A stretch of 64,000 nucleotides of DNA, taken from positions 682,001 through 746,000 of the forward strand of contig OZ219864.1 of the NCBI GenBank assembly GCA_964291445.2, given 5' to 3'. Position 1 is the first letter of the stretch. Each line of letters begins with the position of its first letter. The notes under the pieces were generated by a model that searched no databases, was not told the origin of the DNA, and saw only the letters and a list, made by a program, of their open reading frames with translations. The translations under genes were made by a program, and so were the position numbers. Source of the stretch: JAPOXR01 sp964291445. Its GTDB lineage: Bacteria > Pseudomonadota > Alphaproteobacteria > Rhodobacterales > Rhodobacteraceae. Shown piece after piece: positions 8,776 to 17,325 of the stretch.

Positions 8776-9278
8776 GCCGCCGACTCCCAGAAACGGGCAT
8801 CGGCCAGCACTGCAACCGGTTTCCTGGCCATGAATGAATGCCTGATGATGCCATCAATCTCGCCAACCCGGCTGCAATCCGAAAGGTGATATGCAGGAAT
8901 GTGCAGCTGGGCGAGAATGGCCTTGGTATGCAACGCCATTTCGACCTGGCAGGCCACCTTCTCGCCGACCTCGCCACGGTAGCTGATCAGCATCGGCAGC
9001 GGAATGTGATAGAACTGGATCAGCGTCGCCAGCGCGTTCACGACAACGCCGAGGGCCGTGTTCTGCATGATGATGCAGGTCCGCATTCCCCCCATATGGG
9101 CACCGGCACACAGCCCCATCCCCTCATCCTCCTTGTTGCAGGGAACATGGAGAATGTCATCGGATGCCTCGACCAGGTCGATCACCCCCGCCAATTGCTT
9201 GCAGGGGACCGATGTCACGAACCGGACGTTGTTCGAGACCAGCGTATCGACGATGCGATGGTCGGTGGTGGTGGCCAT
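8772..9278 (-). CDS. comD: Sulfopyruvate decarboxylase alpha subunit (ComD-like)
   Basis: A 168-residue protein matching the pyrimidine-binding half of TPP enzymes of the ComD/phosphonopyruvate decarboxylase group. Key parts are FVTSVPCKQLAGVID at the N-terminus, HVPCNKEDEGMGLCAGAHMG with the TPP-activating Glu, and LISYRGEVGEK. The ATG at 9278 is preferred over one four codons upstream, because GGAGGG sits just before it while the upstream ATG would overlap that ribosome-binding site. It lies between slcC and comE on one strand with tiny gaps. Together the three genes give sulfolactate to sulfoacetaldehyde. Confidence 0.85.
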   Translation of the reverse strand: MATTTDHRIVDTLVSNNVRFVTSVPCKQLAGVIDLVEASDDILHVPCNKEDEGMGLCAGAHMGGMRTCIIMQNTALGVVVNALATLIQFYHIPLPMLISYRGEVGEKVACQVEMALHTKAILAQLHIPAYHLSDCSRVGEIDGIIRHSFMARKPVAVLADARFWESAA

Positions 9279-9308
9279 GCAGCCCTCCAAACGGGTCGGT
9301 CACATCCT

Positions 9309-10235
9309 CTAGTTGCTATCCCGCAGTTGCGCCAACACTTTTTCGGCGATCATCATGCTGACCCGAAAATTGGATTCCCGCGTCACGCCGGCAATGTGGG
9401 GGGTGAGTACGAGATTGGGAACGTCGCTGAACCTTTCGGCCGAATTCCGGTCGAGCGGTTCATCCTCGAACACGTCGAGCGCCGCGCCGGCAATCCTGCC
9501 CGCCGTCAGAGCGTCGGCAACCGCCACTTCATCGACGATTCCACCGCGCGAGGTATTGATCAGCACCGCCTGCGGCTTCATCCGGCCGAGCCGCCCGCTG
9601 TCGACGAGGTTCCGCGTCGACGAGGCCAGCGGAACGTGCAGGCTGACGATATCGCATTCCGCGAACAGGCGATCCAGGTCACGGCGCTCGGCGAGTTGCC
9701 AGGCTGGATCATCCGGAGGCAGGAAGGGGTCGCAGGCCAGTGCAGTCATGTCCAGCTTTCGTGCCAGGGTCGCGACATGCCGGCCAATCGAGCCAAACCC
9801 GACCAGCCCGATGGTCTTGCCACTGATCTCGCTTCCTGCGCAATGTTCACGAGGCCAGTTTCCCGCCAGCATGTCGGCCCCGGACAAATAGGCCTGCCGG
9901 GTCAGCATCATGGCGGTGGTGATCACGTATTCGGCAACACTCAGGTCATTGGCGCCGGTGGCCGGAAAGACGGGGATACCCCGCTCGCGGCAGGCTTCGA
10001 CATCGATATTGTCAAGGCCGACCCCCAGCCTGCCAACACATTGGAGGCAGCTTGCGTTGTCGAGGAGGCCGGCGGTGACCCTGGTGCGGTTGCGCACGAT
10101 CAGCGCATCGGCCGATGACACCGCGCAGGCCAAATCCCCGGTCCGGTCAGCCAAATCCGGCTCATAGCGGATGTCGCGGTGCTGCCGCATCAGCTCGACA
10201 GCCGCACCGTCCATGAATTCCGTGACCAGGATCAT
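9309..10235 (-). CDS. slcC: D-isomer-specific 2-hydroxyacid dehydrogenase, probable (S)-sulfolactate dehydrogenase
   Basis: A 308-residue NAD-dependent 2-hydroxyacid dehydrogenase. The Rossmann motif GLVGFGSIGRHVATLARKL and the catalytic Arg (LINTSRGGIVDE), Glu (DVFEDEPLD) and His (LTPHIAGVTRESN) are all present. The segment GRLGVGLDNIDVEACRERG followed by PATGANDLSVAEYVI resembles SlcC, which oxidises (S)-sulfolactate to sulfopyruvate. The sulfopyruvate decarboxylase genes directly downstream support this substrate. A ribosome-binding site GGAGGAACAGG precedes the ATG. It starts 37 bases after the dnaJ stop on the same strand, so read-through from the heat-shock operon is possible. A phosphoglycerate or other 2-hydroxyacid substrate cannot be excluded. 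Confidence 0.82.
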   Translation of the reverse strand: MILVTEFMDGAAVELMRQHRDIRYEPDLADRTGDLACAVSSADALIVRNRTRVTAGLLDNASCLQCVGRLGVGLDNIDVEACRERGIPVFPATGANDLSVAEYVITTAMMLTRQAYLSGADMLAGNWPREHCAGSEISGKTIGLVGFGSIGRHVATLARKLDMTALACDPFLPPDDPAWQLAERRDLDRLFAECDIVSLHVPLASSTRNLVDSGRLGRMKPQAVLINTSRGGIVDEVAVADALTAGRIAGAALDVFEDEPLDRNSAERFSDVPNLVLTPHIAGVTRESNFRVSMMIAEKVLAQLRDSN

Positions 10236-10272
10236 CCTGTTCCTCCGCCAGTCCCGGACCGCCCGGAATGGC

Positions 10273-11397
10273 TCAGCCCTTGGACGTGCCCCAGAAACCC
10301 TTCACCCTGTCGCCGAGTGACGGCTCCCTGTCATCTTCCGAAAGTTCGACGAATTTCTCCAGCAGCCGCCGCTGTTCGCCGGAAAGATCGGTCGGGGTCC
10401 TGACCGAAAGCTCAATATACATGTTCCCGAAATCCCTGCCGCGGCCCTGCAGTGACGGCATGCCCTTCCCGGCCAGGCGGAGCCGCTTGCCGGACTGGCT
10501 TCCGGCCGGAATCTGGACTTTGGACACGCCGCCATCAATGGTCGGGATCTGCTCGGTGCAACCCAGCGCCGCCCTGGGCATCGAGATCTCTGCCAGGTAG
10601 TAGAGGTCGTTGCCATTGCGCTTGAAGCGATGGTGCTCGCGCACATTGACAAAGATGTAGAGATCGCCGGAATGTCCGCCACGCAACCCGGCCTCGCCAC
10701 GACCGCCGAGCCGAATGCGCGAACCGGTTTCGACACCCTTCGGGATGTCGACATCGATGTTCTGGTCCCGGCGAACCCGGCCGGCGCCAGCACAGCTGGT
10801 ACAGGGATTTCGTATCACCTGCCCGACACCGTTGCAGGTGGGACAGGTCCGCTCCATGGTGAAGAAGCCCTGCTGGGCCCGCACCCGTCCGGCGCCGGAA
10901 CAGGTCGGGCAGGTACTGGGTTCGGCACCACCCTCGGTGCCGCGGCCATCGCATGCACCGCAGGCAACCGAACTCGGCACGTTTATTCGCTTGCGGACGC
11001 CAGAATAGGCTTCTTCCAGGTCCAGGGTAATATCGTATCGCAAGTCGGCGCCGCGGTTGGCATGCCCCTGGTCCCGCTGCCGCCGCCCGCCGGACATGAT
11101 GTCGCCGAAGAGATCCTCGAACACATCCGAAAATGCCGAGGAGAAGTTGGCCCCTCCCTGTCCGCCACCGCCCTCGAATGCCTGGTGGCCGAACCGGTCG
11201 TACATCTCCTTCTTCTGCGGGTCCTTGAGCACTTCATAGGCTTCATTGACGGCCTTGAAACCCGCTTCGGCGTCGGGATTGTCCTTGTTCTGATCGGGAT
11301 GCAGCTGCCGGGCCTTGCGCCGGTAGGCCTTTTTTATCTCGTCGCCGGATGCCCCTCTCGAGACACCCAGCAGATCATAATAGTCGTCTTTGGCCAT
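10273..11397 (-). CDS. dnaJ: DnaJ co-chaperone
   Basis: A full-length class I DnaJ (374 residues) that stimulates DnaK ATPase and delivers substrates. The J domain has the HPD motif (RQLHPDQNKDNPDAE) at about residues 30-45. A Gly/Phe-rich linker, four cysteine-rich zinc repeats (ACGACDGRGTEGG, CPTCSGAGRVRAQ, CPTCNGVGQVI, CTSCAGAGRVRRD) and the C-terminal substrate-binding domain follow. The ATG at 11397 is chosen over the GTG one codon upstream. The gene follows dnaK by about 50 bases on the same strand, as in most proteobacteria. Confidence 0.97.
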   Translation of the reverse strand: MAKDDYYDLLGVSRGASGDEIKKAYRRKARQLHPDQNKDNPDAEAGFKAVNEAYEVLKDPQKKEMYDRFGHQAFEGGGGQGGANFSSAFSDVFEDLFGDIMSGGRRQRDQGHANRGADLRYDITLDLEEAYSGVRKRINVPSSVACGACDGRGTEGGAEPSTCPTCSGAGRVRAQQGFFTMERTCPTCNGVGQVIRNPCTSCAGAGRVRRDQNIDVDIPKGVETGSRIRLGGRGEAGLRGGHSGDLYIFVNVREHHRFKRNGNDLYYLAEISMPRAALGCTEQIPTIDGGVSKVQIPAGSQSGKRLRLAGKGMPSLQGRGRDFGNMYIELSVRTPTDLSGEQRRLLEKFVELSEDDREPSLGDRVKGFWGTSKG

Positions 11398-11446
11398 CAC
11401 CAGCTGCAGGAGACCGGATCCACCCGCCGGTTACCCGGCCTGGCGG

Positions 11447-13360
11447 TCAGTTCTCTTTCTTGTCCTGTTCGTAATCGACATCCTCGAAATCGGCATCGAC
11501 AACATCGGCATCCTCACCGTCAGCACCTTCTTCCGATTCCGCTGCTTCCTTCATCTGGGCCTCGTAGATCGCCTGGCCAAGCTTCATGGCCGCATCGGTC
11601 AGGTTCTGGATGCCACCCTTGATCTTCTCGACATCATCCGATTCGACGGTCTCTTCGAGCGCACCGGCGGCCAGTTCAATGGCTTCGACCGTGGCCGGAT
11701 CGACCTTGTCGCCATGCTCCTCGATGTTGCGGCGCGTCGAGTGGACCAGTGATTCGGCCTGGTTCCTGGTCTCGACCAGCAGCTTCCGCTCGCGATCCGC
11801 CTCGGCATTGGCTTCGGCATCGGCGACCATCTTGTCGATCTCGTCATCCGACAGCCCGCCGGATGCCTGGATGGTGATCTTCTGCTCCTTGCCGGTACCC
11901 TTGTCCTTGGCCGAGACCGAAACGATGCCATTGGCATCGATGTCAAACGCCACCTCGATCTGCGGCATGCCGCGCGGTGCCGGCGGGATCTGTTCCAGGT
12001 TGAATTGCCCAAGCAACTTGTTGTGCTCGGCCATGTCGCGCTCGCCCTGGAAGACCCTGATGGTCACCGCACTCTGATTGTCTTCCGCGGTCGAGAATAT
12101 CTGCGACTTCTTGGTCGGAATTGTGGTGTTGCGGTCGATCAACCGGGTAAATACCCCGCCCAGGGTCTCGATGCCAAGCGAGAGCGGCGTGACGTCGAGC
12201 AGCACCACATCCTTGACATCCCCCCGCAGGACGCCGGCCTGGATAGCTGCGCCCATGGCGACGACCTCGTCCGGATTGACGCCCTTGTGCGGTTCCTTGC
12301 CAAAAAAGCCGGTGACCTCCTCGACAACCTTGGGCATCCGGGTCATGCCGCCAACCAGCACCACCTCGTCGATTTCGGACTTTGAAAGCCCGGCATCCTT
12401 CAGTGCCGATGCACAGGGTTTGAGCGACCTGCGGATCAGGGTTCCAACCAGGCTTTCGAGCTTGGCCCGGGTCAGCCTGGTCACGAGATGCAAGGGCTGA
12501 CCCCCGTTCGGATCCATGGAAATGAATGGCTGGTTGATTTCCGTCTCCTGGCTCGAGGAAAGTTCGATCTTTGCCTTCTCCGAGGCCTCCTTGAGGCGCT
12601 GAAGCGCCATCTTGTCCTTGGTCAGGTCAACACCGTGCTCCTTCTTGAACTCTCCGGCGAGGTGCTTGACGATGCACATGTCGAAATCCTCGCCACCGAG
12701 AAAGGTGTCGCCATTGGTTGCCTTGACCTCGAACAGCCCCTCATCGATTTCGAGAATGGTGATGTCGAAGGTGCCGCCGCCCAGATCGTAGACGGCGATG
12801 GTCTTGGTTTCCTTCTTGTCCAGGCCATAGGCCAGGGCGGCAGCGGTCGGCTCGTTGATGATGCGGAGAACCTCGAGACCGGCAATCTTGCCGGCATCCT
12901 TGGTCGCCTGCCGTTGCGCGTCATTGAAATATGCGGGGACGGTAATGACCGCCTGCGAGACCGACTCGCCGAGATAGCTTTCTGCCGTCTCCTTCATTTT
13001 CTGGAGAATTGCTGCCGATATCTGTGATGGCGAGTGTCTCTCGCCCCGGACCTCGACCCAGGCATCCCCGTTGCCGCCATCGACGACCTCGAAGGGAAGG
13101 TTCTTCTTGTCCTTGGTGATGTCGGCATCGTCAAAGCGCCGGCCGATCAGCCTCTTGACCGCGAAGATCGTGTTGCTTGCATTGGTGACCGCCTGGCGTT
13201 TTGCCGGCTGGCCAACCAACTGCTCGTTTTCCGTGAAGGCAACAATCGAAGGCGTGGTCCTGGCACCTTCCGCGTTTTCCACGACTTTCGGCTGTGCACC
13301 GTCCATGATGGCGACACAGGAGTTTGTGGTTCCCAGATCAATCCCGATTACCTTGCTCAT
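11447..13360 (-). CDS. dnaK: DnaK (Hsp70) chaperone
   Basis: A 637-residue Hsp70 with all landmarks: phosphate loop IGIDLGTTNSCVAIMDG at the N-terminus, YDLGGGTFDITILE, GGMTRMPKVVEEV, the DVTPLSLGIETLGGV linker into the substrate-binding domain, and an acidic C-terminal tail rich in Asp/Glu. The ATG at 13360 (MSKVIGID) matches the family start. An ATG seven codons upstream would add unrelated residues. A moderate ribosome-binding site, AGGTAGAG, lies before it. It is first in dnaK-dnaJ. I found no CIRCE or clear sigma-32 promoter in the 300 bases upstream. Confidence 0.98.
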   Translation of the reverse strand: MSKVIGIDLGTTNSCVAIMDGAQPKVVENAEGARTTPSIVAFTENEQLVGQPAKRQAVTNASNTIFAVKRLIGRRFDDADITKDKKNLPFEVVDGGNGDAWVEVRGERHSPSQISAAILQKMKETAESYLGESVSQAVITVPAYFNDAQRQATKDAGKIAGLEVLRIINEPTAAALAYGLDKKETKTIAVYDLGGGTFDITILEIDEGLFEVKATNGDTFLGGEDFDMCIVKHLAGEFKKEHGVDLTKDKMALQRLKEASEKAKIELSSSQETEINQPFISMDPNGGQPLHLVTRLTRAKLESLVGTLIRRSLKPCASALKDAGLSKSEIDEVVLVGGMTRMPKVVEEVTGFFGKEPHKGVNPDEVVAMGAAIQAGVLRGDVKDVVLLDVTPLSLGIETLGGVFTRLIDRNTTIPTKKSQIFSTAEDNQSAVTIRVFQGERDMAEHNKLLGQFNLEQIPPAPRGMPQIEVAFDIDANGIVSVSAKDKGTGKEQKITIQASGGLSDDEIDKMVADAEANAEADRERKLLVETRNQAESLVHSTRRNIEEHGDKVDPATVEAIELAAGALEETVESDDVEKIKGGIQNLTDAAMKLGQAIYEAQMKEAAESEEGADGEDADVVDADFEDVDYEQDKKEN

Positions 13361-13510
13361 CTCTACCTGTTCCTTTAGCAAATTCCGAGTTCACCTGATC
13401 CGTCTGACAGGCCGGTCATGTTCAAATTGCGAGGGTTGACAGCCGAAGCCGTCTCGGCGGGCTATATATGTATGGTATTGTCGGCCTACAAGAATTTGAC
13501 CGAAATTTGG

Positions 13511-13536
13511 CTGCGGCGGCCGGCTGCGGCGGCCGG
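13511..13536 (+). repeat. 13-bp tandem repeat, two copies
   Basis: CTGCGGCGGCCGG occurs twice in direct succession in the intergenic space between the divergent dnaK and alkB-like genes. Each unit contains the palindromic core CGGCCG, so the array could also fold. No function is assigned. Confidence 0.6.
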
Positions 13537-13661
13537 ATTGCCCGGATGATGATGGGCCGGTGACACCGGTGCAAGGGCAGGAATCAGGTGGCATCGCAGT
13601 TGAATCCCGGCGTGCAGGCGAGCCTGCGGCCATCTTCGGCAACAGGACTGAAGGTTCGGTG

Positions 13662-14297
13662 ATGGCAGGCACCGAAGCGTCCATCTGCATCCGCGGCGTC
13701 ACCATCTACCAGCCCCTGCTGTCGGAGGATGAGCAATGCCGGATTGTCGAAGACATCCGCGAGGTGGCGCGGGCGGCTCCGCTCTATACCCCGGTCACAC
13801 CGTCGGGAAAACGGATGTCCGTCCGGATGACATCGGCCGGACGGCTCGGCTGGCTGACCGACCGGCAGGGGTATCGATATGCCGGCAAGCATCCTTCGGG
13901 CCGGCCATGGCCGCCAATTCCAGCCTCGATCATGGCTGTCTGGCACCAGGTCTCCGGGTGTCGGCGGGAGCCGGATTCCTGCCTGGTCAACCACTACGCC
14001 GACGGTGCCCGGATGGGCATGCACCAGGATGCCGACGAAGCCGAGCTCGACTGGCCGGTGGTGTCGATTTCGCTTGGCGATGATGCCCTGTTCCGGATCG
14101 GCAACACCACTCGGGGCGGCAAGACCGAGTCGGTGTGGCTGCGCTCCGGTGACGTGGCGGTGATGAAGGATGACTCACGGCTTGTCTTTCACGGCATCGA
14201 CCGGATCAAGCCGGGGAGTTCGACATTGCTGGACAGGGGCGGGCGGCTGAACCTGACCCTACGAATTGCCGGACGGGGGGACCCGCCGCCCGGGTGA
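13662..14297 (+). CDS. alkB: AlkB-type 2-oxoglutarate/Fe(II) dioxygenase
   Basis: A 211-residue protein of the AlkB DNA-repair family, which removes alkyl groups from DNA or RNA bases by oxidation. The iron ligands HxD and H appear as MGMHQDADEAELDWPVVSIS and SRLVFHGIDRIK. The 2-oxoglutarate-binding RxxxxxR motif is RLNLTLRIAGR. The substrate-lid residues NHYADGARMG are typical of bacterial AlkB. I prefer the ATG at 13662, which lies just before the region similar to AlkB; an ATG 34 codons upstream gives an extension without family similarity. It is divergent from dnaK. Confidence 0.88.
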   Translation: MAGTEASICIRGVTIYQPLLSEDEQCRIVEDIREVARAAPLYTPVTPSGKRMSVRMTSAGRLGWLTDRQGYRYAGKHPSGRPWPPIPASIMAVWHQVSGCRREPDSCLVNHYADGARMGMHQDADEAELDWPVVSISLGDDALFRIGNTTRGGKTESVWLRSGDVAVMKDDSRLVFHGIDRIKPGSSTLLDRGGRLNLTLRIAGRGDPPPG

Positions 14298-14609
14298 TCG
14301 GACCACGGACCGGCCACCCGTCACCGGAGCTTGCAATATCCCTGCGCGAAATTGGCAGCCTCGCCGGCAACCAATTCCAGGAACATGAATTGCCCCGGGC
14401 GCTTCAAGGTGCACCAACGACCTCGCCCATGCCAGCCGGCCTCAATGAGTCGGGTGTCTCGACCACCGCCAGAGCTGTCAGCCGCCAGGCCAACGGATCA
14501 GGATACCCTGACGGCGGCGGTTCAGGACGAAGATGCACCTCCAGAGACTGCAACGGAGACGGGCAGGTGTTCGCAAGAACTGACACCATCAGACCAGCCG
14601 GAGGATTGC

Positions 14610-15017
14610 CAGCACCGCCTCGACCGTGATGATCGAGAAGTTGTACACGCAAGGCATGACCCGCTCGACAAAGGGAACTGTGGCCAGGCCCGGCAAGAAT
14701 GTCAGGGCAAAGTCCGGACTCAATCGGGAGTTACTGAACACCGGTTGGAATGGCTTGAAACAGTGTCTTGCTACAAGTCGAGAGTGATCGAGATCAATCC
14801 AGCCTACACGTCGCAGACCTGCCGTGCCTGCGGGCATTTGGACAAGGCGGCAAGGAAAGACAGACGATACAAGTGCGTGGCTTGCGGCCATGCGGATCAC
14901 GCGGACCTGAATGCGGCCCGCAACATATTGGCGTCCGGGATTGGCGCAACTGCACGGCGAGGAGCGTTGGCGTCAGCCACGCTCGCGAGCCGTGAAATTG
15001 ATGCGATGGCTGCTTGA
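14610..15017 (+). pseudogene. TnpB (IS200/IS605 OrfB) C-terminal remnant, frameshifted
   Basis: A decayed RNA-guided TnpB-type nuclease gene. The piece GKNVRAKSGLNRELLNTGWN (about 14690-14750) is in one frame. After a frameshift, the end of the RuvC-like domain and the zinc ribbon appear as VIEINPAYTSQTCRACGHLD, CVACGHADHADLNAARNIL and GATARRGA, ending at the stop at 15017. The N-terminal two thirds are missing and no TnpA partner is visible. It abuts the start of an AbiEii-like fragment, so insertion of this element may have disrupted that gene or its upstream partner. Confidence 0.8.
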
Positions 15018-15018
15018 T

Positions 15019-15142
15019 ATGGGTAGTCAAGTATATAATTCCCAAAACGAGATCGTTCTCACCTACCTGCTCCAGCTGATGGCGGAGCGCGGTATCCTGG
15101 ACAAGCCCGCCTTCAAGGGCGGCACCTGCCTTCGTTTGCAAT
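15019..15142 (+). pseudogene. AbiEii-type nucleotidyltransferase toxin, N-terminal fragment
   Basis: The segment beginning MGSQVYNSQNEIVLTYLLQL and continuing GILDKPAFKGGTCLR matches the N-terminus of AbiEii/AbiGii nucleotidyltransferase toxins, where FKGGTCLRK precedes the GS..D active-site motif. The match stops just after that point, so the catalytic motif is lost and only about 40 codons remain. The AbiEi-type antitoxin is not visible. It is sandwiched between the TnpB remnant and a minus-strand regulator fragment. Confidence 0.6.
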
Positions 15143-15159
15143 CGAAGGCCGCGCTCTAC

Positions 15160-15420
15160 GCGACCATCCACAAGCGGGCGCGGGTTGATCTTCATCCCGG
15201 GTATGGTGTTCTGCGGGACCACGATGCCGGGTGCAAGCGGCCCGAGCCGGTTCGGAACGAGTTGCCGGATGACCATTTCGTGAATGCGCCGGGCTGAACC
15301 TTGTCGTTCTCCCATCGGGAAATGACGATCTTGTCGCCGAGATCGATGGCCTCGGCAAATGCAGGGCCGGTGCAATCCGGCACACGTCGCTGAAACCGTG
15401 GCTCCCATCCCGCGAGTTGG
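15160..15420 (-). pseudogene. Possible XRE-type helix-turn-helix regulator remnant
   Basis: A minus-strand segment reads AFAEAIDLGDKIVISRWEND followed by KVQPGA, which resembles the recognition helix of XRE regulators (…SRWENG…P). A neighbouring frame continues MVIRQLVPNRLGPLAPGIVV and then PQNTIPGMKINPRP, so a frameshift seems to separate the two parts. It is short, broken and without a clear start. The family assignment is tentative. Confidence 0.3.
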
Positions 15421-15559
15421 ACAGGATCAATGGCACGGGCAACCGCAACCGTCGCCAGGAGCATGTCAAGGTTCGGGAGTCTCGCGCTGCCGTCCTTGAA
15501 CTCTTCAACGGCGTCGATCAGCTTGACCGGTACCCTTCAGAAGTTTGCCGCTCCGGGCG

Positions 15560-16162
15560 TCAAGTTGTCGGGTTAATGATGGATTGACGAACGAGGTCAG
15601 CCCATTGACGGGTTGTTCCGTATGTTTTCTCCACAGCTCCGTCGACTGTCCTGAACTGCAAGTCCGGATCCTGGTTGTCGACCGAATTGTCATAGACGTA
15701 AATACGGTCGCAGACAGGAATTGCCGATGACAGGTTTGCGAGGGATTTTCCGAAACGGTCAATGATCTTCCCGATCGGGACGGAATGGCCACCCTCCATC
15801 ACGCGGCGCGTAATGCGCTTTCCATTGATCTCGGGACCGTCGGTTCCCACGAAGAACATCCTGACAAAATAGCCCTCGTCTTTCGCTGCCTGAACGAATG
15901 AAAGTTTTTCCGGGGTTGAAAAGACCGTCTCGAATGCGCAGGATCTGCGTTCAGCCAGACATTGATAACGCTGTCTCGAAGCCTCTTTCGCCGCCTTCAG
16001 GACGGAATTCGGATCATTCCAATCGCCAAACCTGTCTTGCGCGATGTCATCCGGGTTGATGTAGTGGCATCCCTTGATCCACCGGTGCTCCAGGATCTGC
16101 TTCGTCAGGGATGTCTTGCCGGAACCATTCGGTCCGGCCACAACGATGAGGATCGGCCTCAC
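15560..16162 (-). CDS. Zeta-toxin family P-loop kinase
   Basis: A 200-residue protein with the Walker A motif ILIVVAGPNGSGKTSLTKQI right at the N-terminus. HYINPDDIAQDRFG and SCAFETVFSTPEK follow, and near the middle GKRITRRVMEGGHSVP, all typical of zeta toxin-like kinases that phosphorylate UDP-N-acetylglucosamine precursors and block cell-wall synthesis. I place the start at the GTG at 16162, because the family normally begins a few residues before the P-loop and the small upstream gene ends ten bases before it. All expected motifs are present, so it may be active. Confidence 0.82.
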   Translation of the reverse strand: MRPILIVVAGPNGSGKTSLTKQILEHRWIKGCHYINPDDIAQDRFGDWNDPNSVLKAAKEASRQRYQCLAERRSCAFETVFSTPEKLSFVQAAKDEGYFVRMFFVGTDGPEINGKRITRRVMEGGHSVPIGKIIDRFGKSLANLSSAIPVCDRIYVYDNSVDNQDPDLQFRTVDGAVEKTYGTTRQWADLVRQSIINPTT

Positions 16163-16172
16163 TGGTCCGTCA

Positions 16173-16394
16173 TCACGATTCAGGTCTCCGGTGATCTTCG
16201 TCCGGTCGCGTGCCGGATGGTCCCAACCCTGCCGCGCCCTTCCGGATCCCCTCGGCAAGGGCCGTCATGAACCGTTCCCGTGCCGCCTCGTGCCGCCTGG
16301 CGGCCTCGTCTGACACCGACCGCATCAGCGCCGCCAGTTCCTCGTCCGAGGGCTCGCATGAAGGATCCGCAAGATTGACCACGGGAACCGGCAT
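16173..16394 (-). CDS. Small probable antitoxin of the zeta-type toxin
   Basis: A 73-residue acidic, helical protein beginning MPVPVVNLADPSCEPSDEEL, with a middle rich in Ala, Arg and Glu (SDEAARRHEAARERFMTALA). A very strong ribosome-binding site, GGAAGGAGAG, lies just before the ATG at 16394. It sits ten bases upstream of the zeta-type kinase on the same strand, the place where the partner of such toxins is usually encoded. It does not resemble classical epsilon antitoxin closely enough to name, so the antitoxin role is inferred from size, spacing and order. Confidence 0.6.
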   Translation of the reverse strand: MPVPVVNLADPSCEPSDEELAALMRSVSDEAARRHEAARERFMTALAEGIRKGAAGLGPSGTRPDEDHRRPES

Positions 16395-16669
16395 GACCAG
16401 ACTCTCCTTCCGTCGCCTGACCCAACATAGGGACCGGGAGCAATGGGCGCAAGCGACATGGCCAGGGCTGATTTGTTCCTGATCCCGCTGATGCCGGATT
16501 TTGTCTCGGCGCGGGCGCCTGAGCATCCGGCGTGATCTTTCCCTGCACCGGATTCCCGCATTCGAGGCCCGTGACGGGCCGTTTGGTCGCCGGTCGCCGC
16601 GATTCTCCGGTCGCCGACCATGGTCGGGCCGCCGTGCCGGGAGCGCGCTTTCGCCGTTTGGTCGATCGT

Positions 16670-17028
16670 TCATCTGCCGAGGCTTCGCGCCGAAAGGCGC
16701 GGGCGGGCGTTCCCGGTCATCTTCAGGAATTCGAGCACGCGCCGCACGTTCCGGCCCAGCCTGCGCATCGTCTTCGCGACGGCGAGCCCCCGGGCCTTGA
16801 TGTGGCCAATCGCGAAGCGCCGCACAGGGTCGTGTTCTCCGGGGCGTGGCCGGTACGGATGCGGCTGCGGTCCTCGTCGAGACTCCAGTCCAGGATGTGG
16901 TGATTCGCCTCCACCCGCCAATGACCCCTGTTGAGATCCAGGAGGCGCTTTGGGGCGGCAGCATCAAGGCCCAGGCTCGTGACCCCGTAGGCGGTCTCGG
17001 CGCTCCTCTCGCCGGTCTTGGCTGTCAA
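16670..17028 (-). pseudogene. ISAs1-family transposase C-terminal remnant
   Basis: Two overlapping minus-strand frames together give the C-terminal part of an ISAs1-type DDE transposase: SAETAYGVTSLGLDAAAPKR, NRGHWRVEANHHILDWSLDE and RSRIRTGHAPENTT. After a frameshift come RRFAIGHIKARGLAVAKTMR and VLEFLKMTGNARPR. The N-terminal two thirds and the first acidic residues are missing. It is one of several dead insertion-sequence pieces between 14.3 and 17.1 kb. Confidence 0.8.
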
Positions 17029-17097
17029 GCGGCGTCCATTATGCTGAGTTCAACATAATTGGAAAGTATTGACAGCGCGTTCGATCCGGAAACCCAC

Positions 17098-17325
17098 ATG
17101 GCGAAATTCGACGGTGCTGCCGCATACGATTGGGAAGATCTCCGGCAGCGTGTCCGGCGGACGCAGGCAATCGACCCTTCCGAGATCACTGCTGCTTGCC
17201 TGAAGGGGTTCGCCTTCCTCGCGGAGCTGGACTCTGCGGAGGCTGACCTCGCGGCCGACCCTCACCGGCGCGAACATGACTTGTGGAAGGTCCTTCGTGA
17301 CGATCTGCCGCCCGCCCGCACTTGA
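17098..17325 (+). CDS. Small hypothetical protein
   Basis: A 75-residue acidic protein beginning MAKFDGAAAYDWEDLRQRVR and continuing AIDPSEITAACLKGFAFLAE. GGAAA precedes the ATG at a usable distance. The composition looks like a real, soluble helical protein rather than random translation. I do not recognise the family. Its place beside insertion-sequence debris and a toxin pair suggests an accessory gene, perhaps an antitoxin-like protein or a relic. Confidence 0.4.
   Translation: MAKFDGAAAYDWEDLRQRVRRTQAIDPSEITAACLKGFAFLAELDSAEADLAADPHRREHDLWKVLRDDLPPART

Noticed and set aside
8838..10118. 426-codon plus-strand frame across comD/slcC
   Set aside because: It runs antisense through two well-supported genes, has no recognisable family and low-complexity composition typical of GC-rich shadow frames.
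13436..13468. Promoter TTGACA...TATATA between dnaK and alkB
   Set aside because: The spacer is 21 bases, too long for a normal sigma-70 promoter, so it was not listed.
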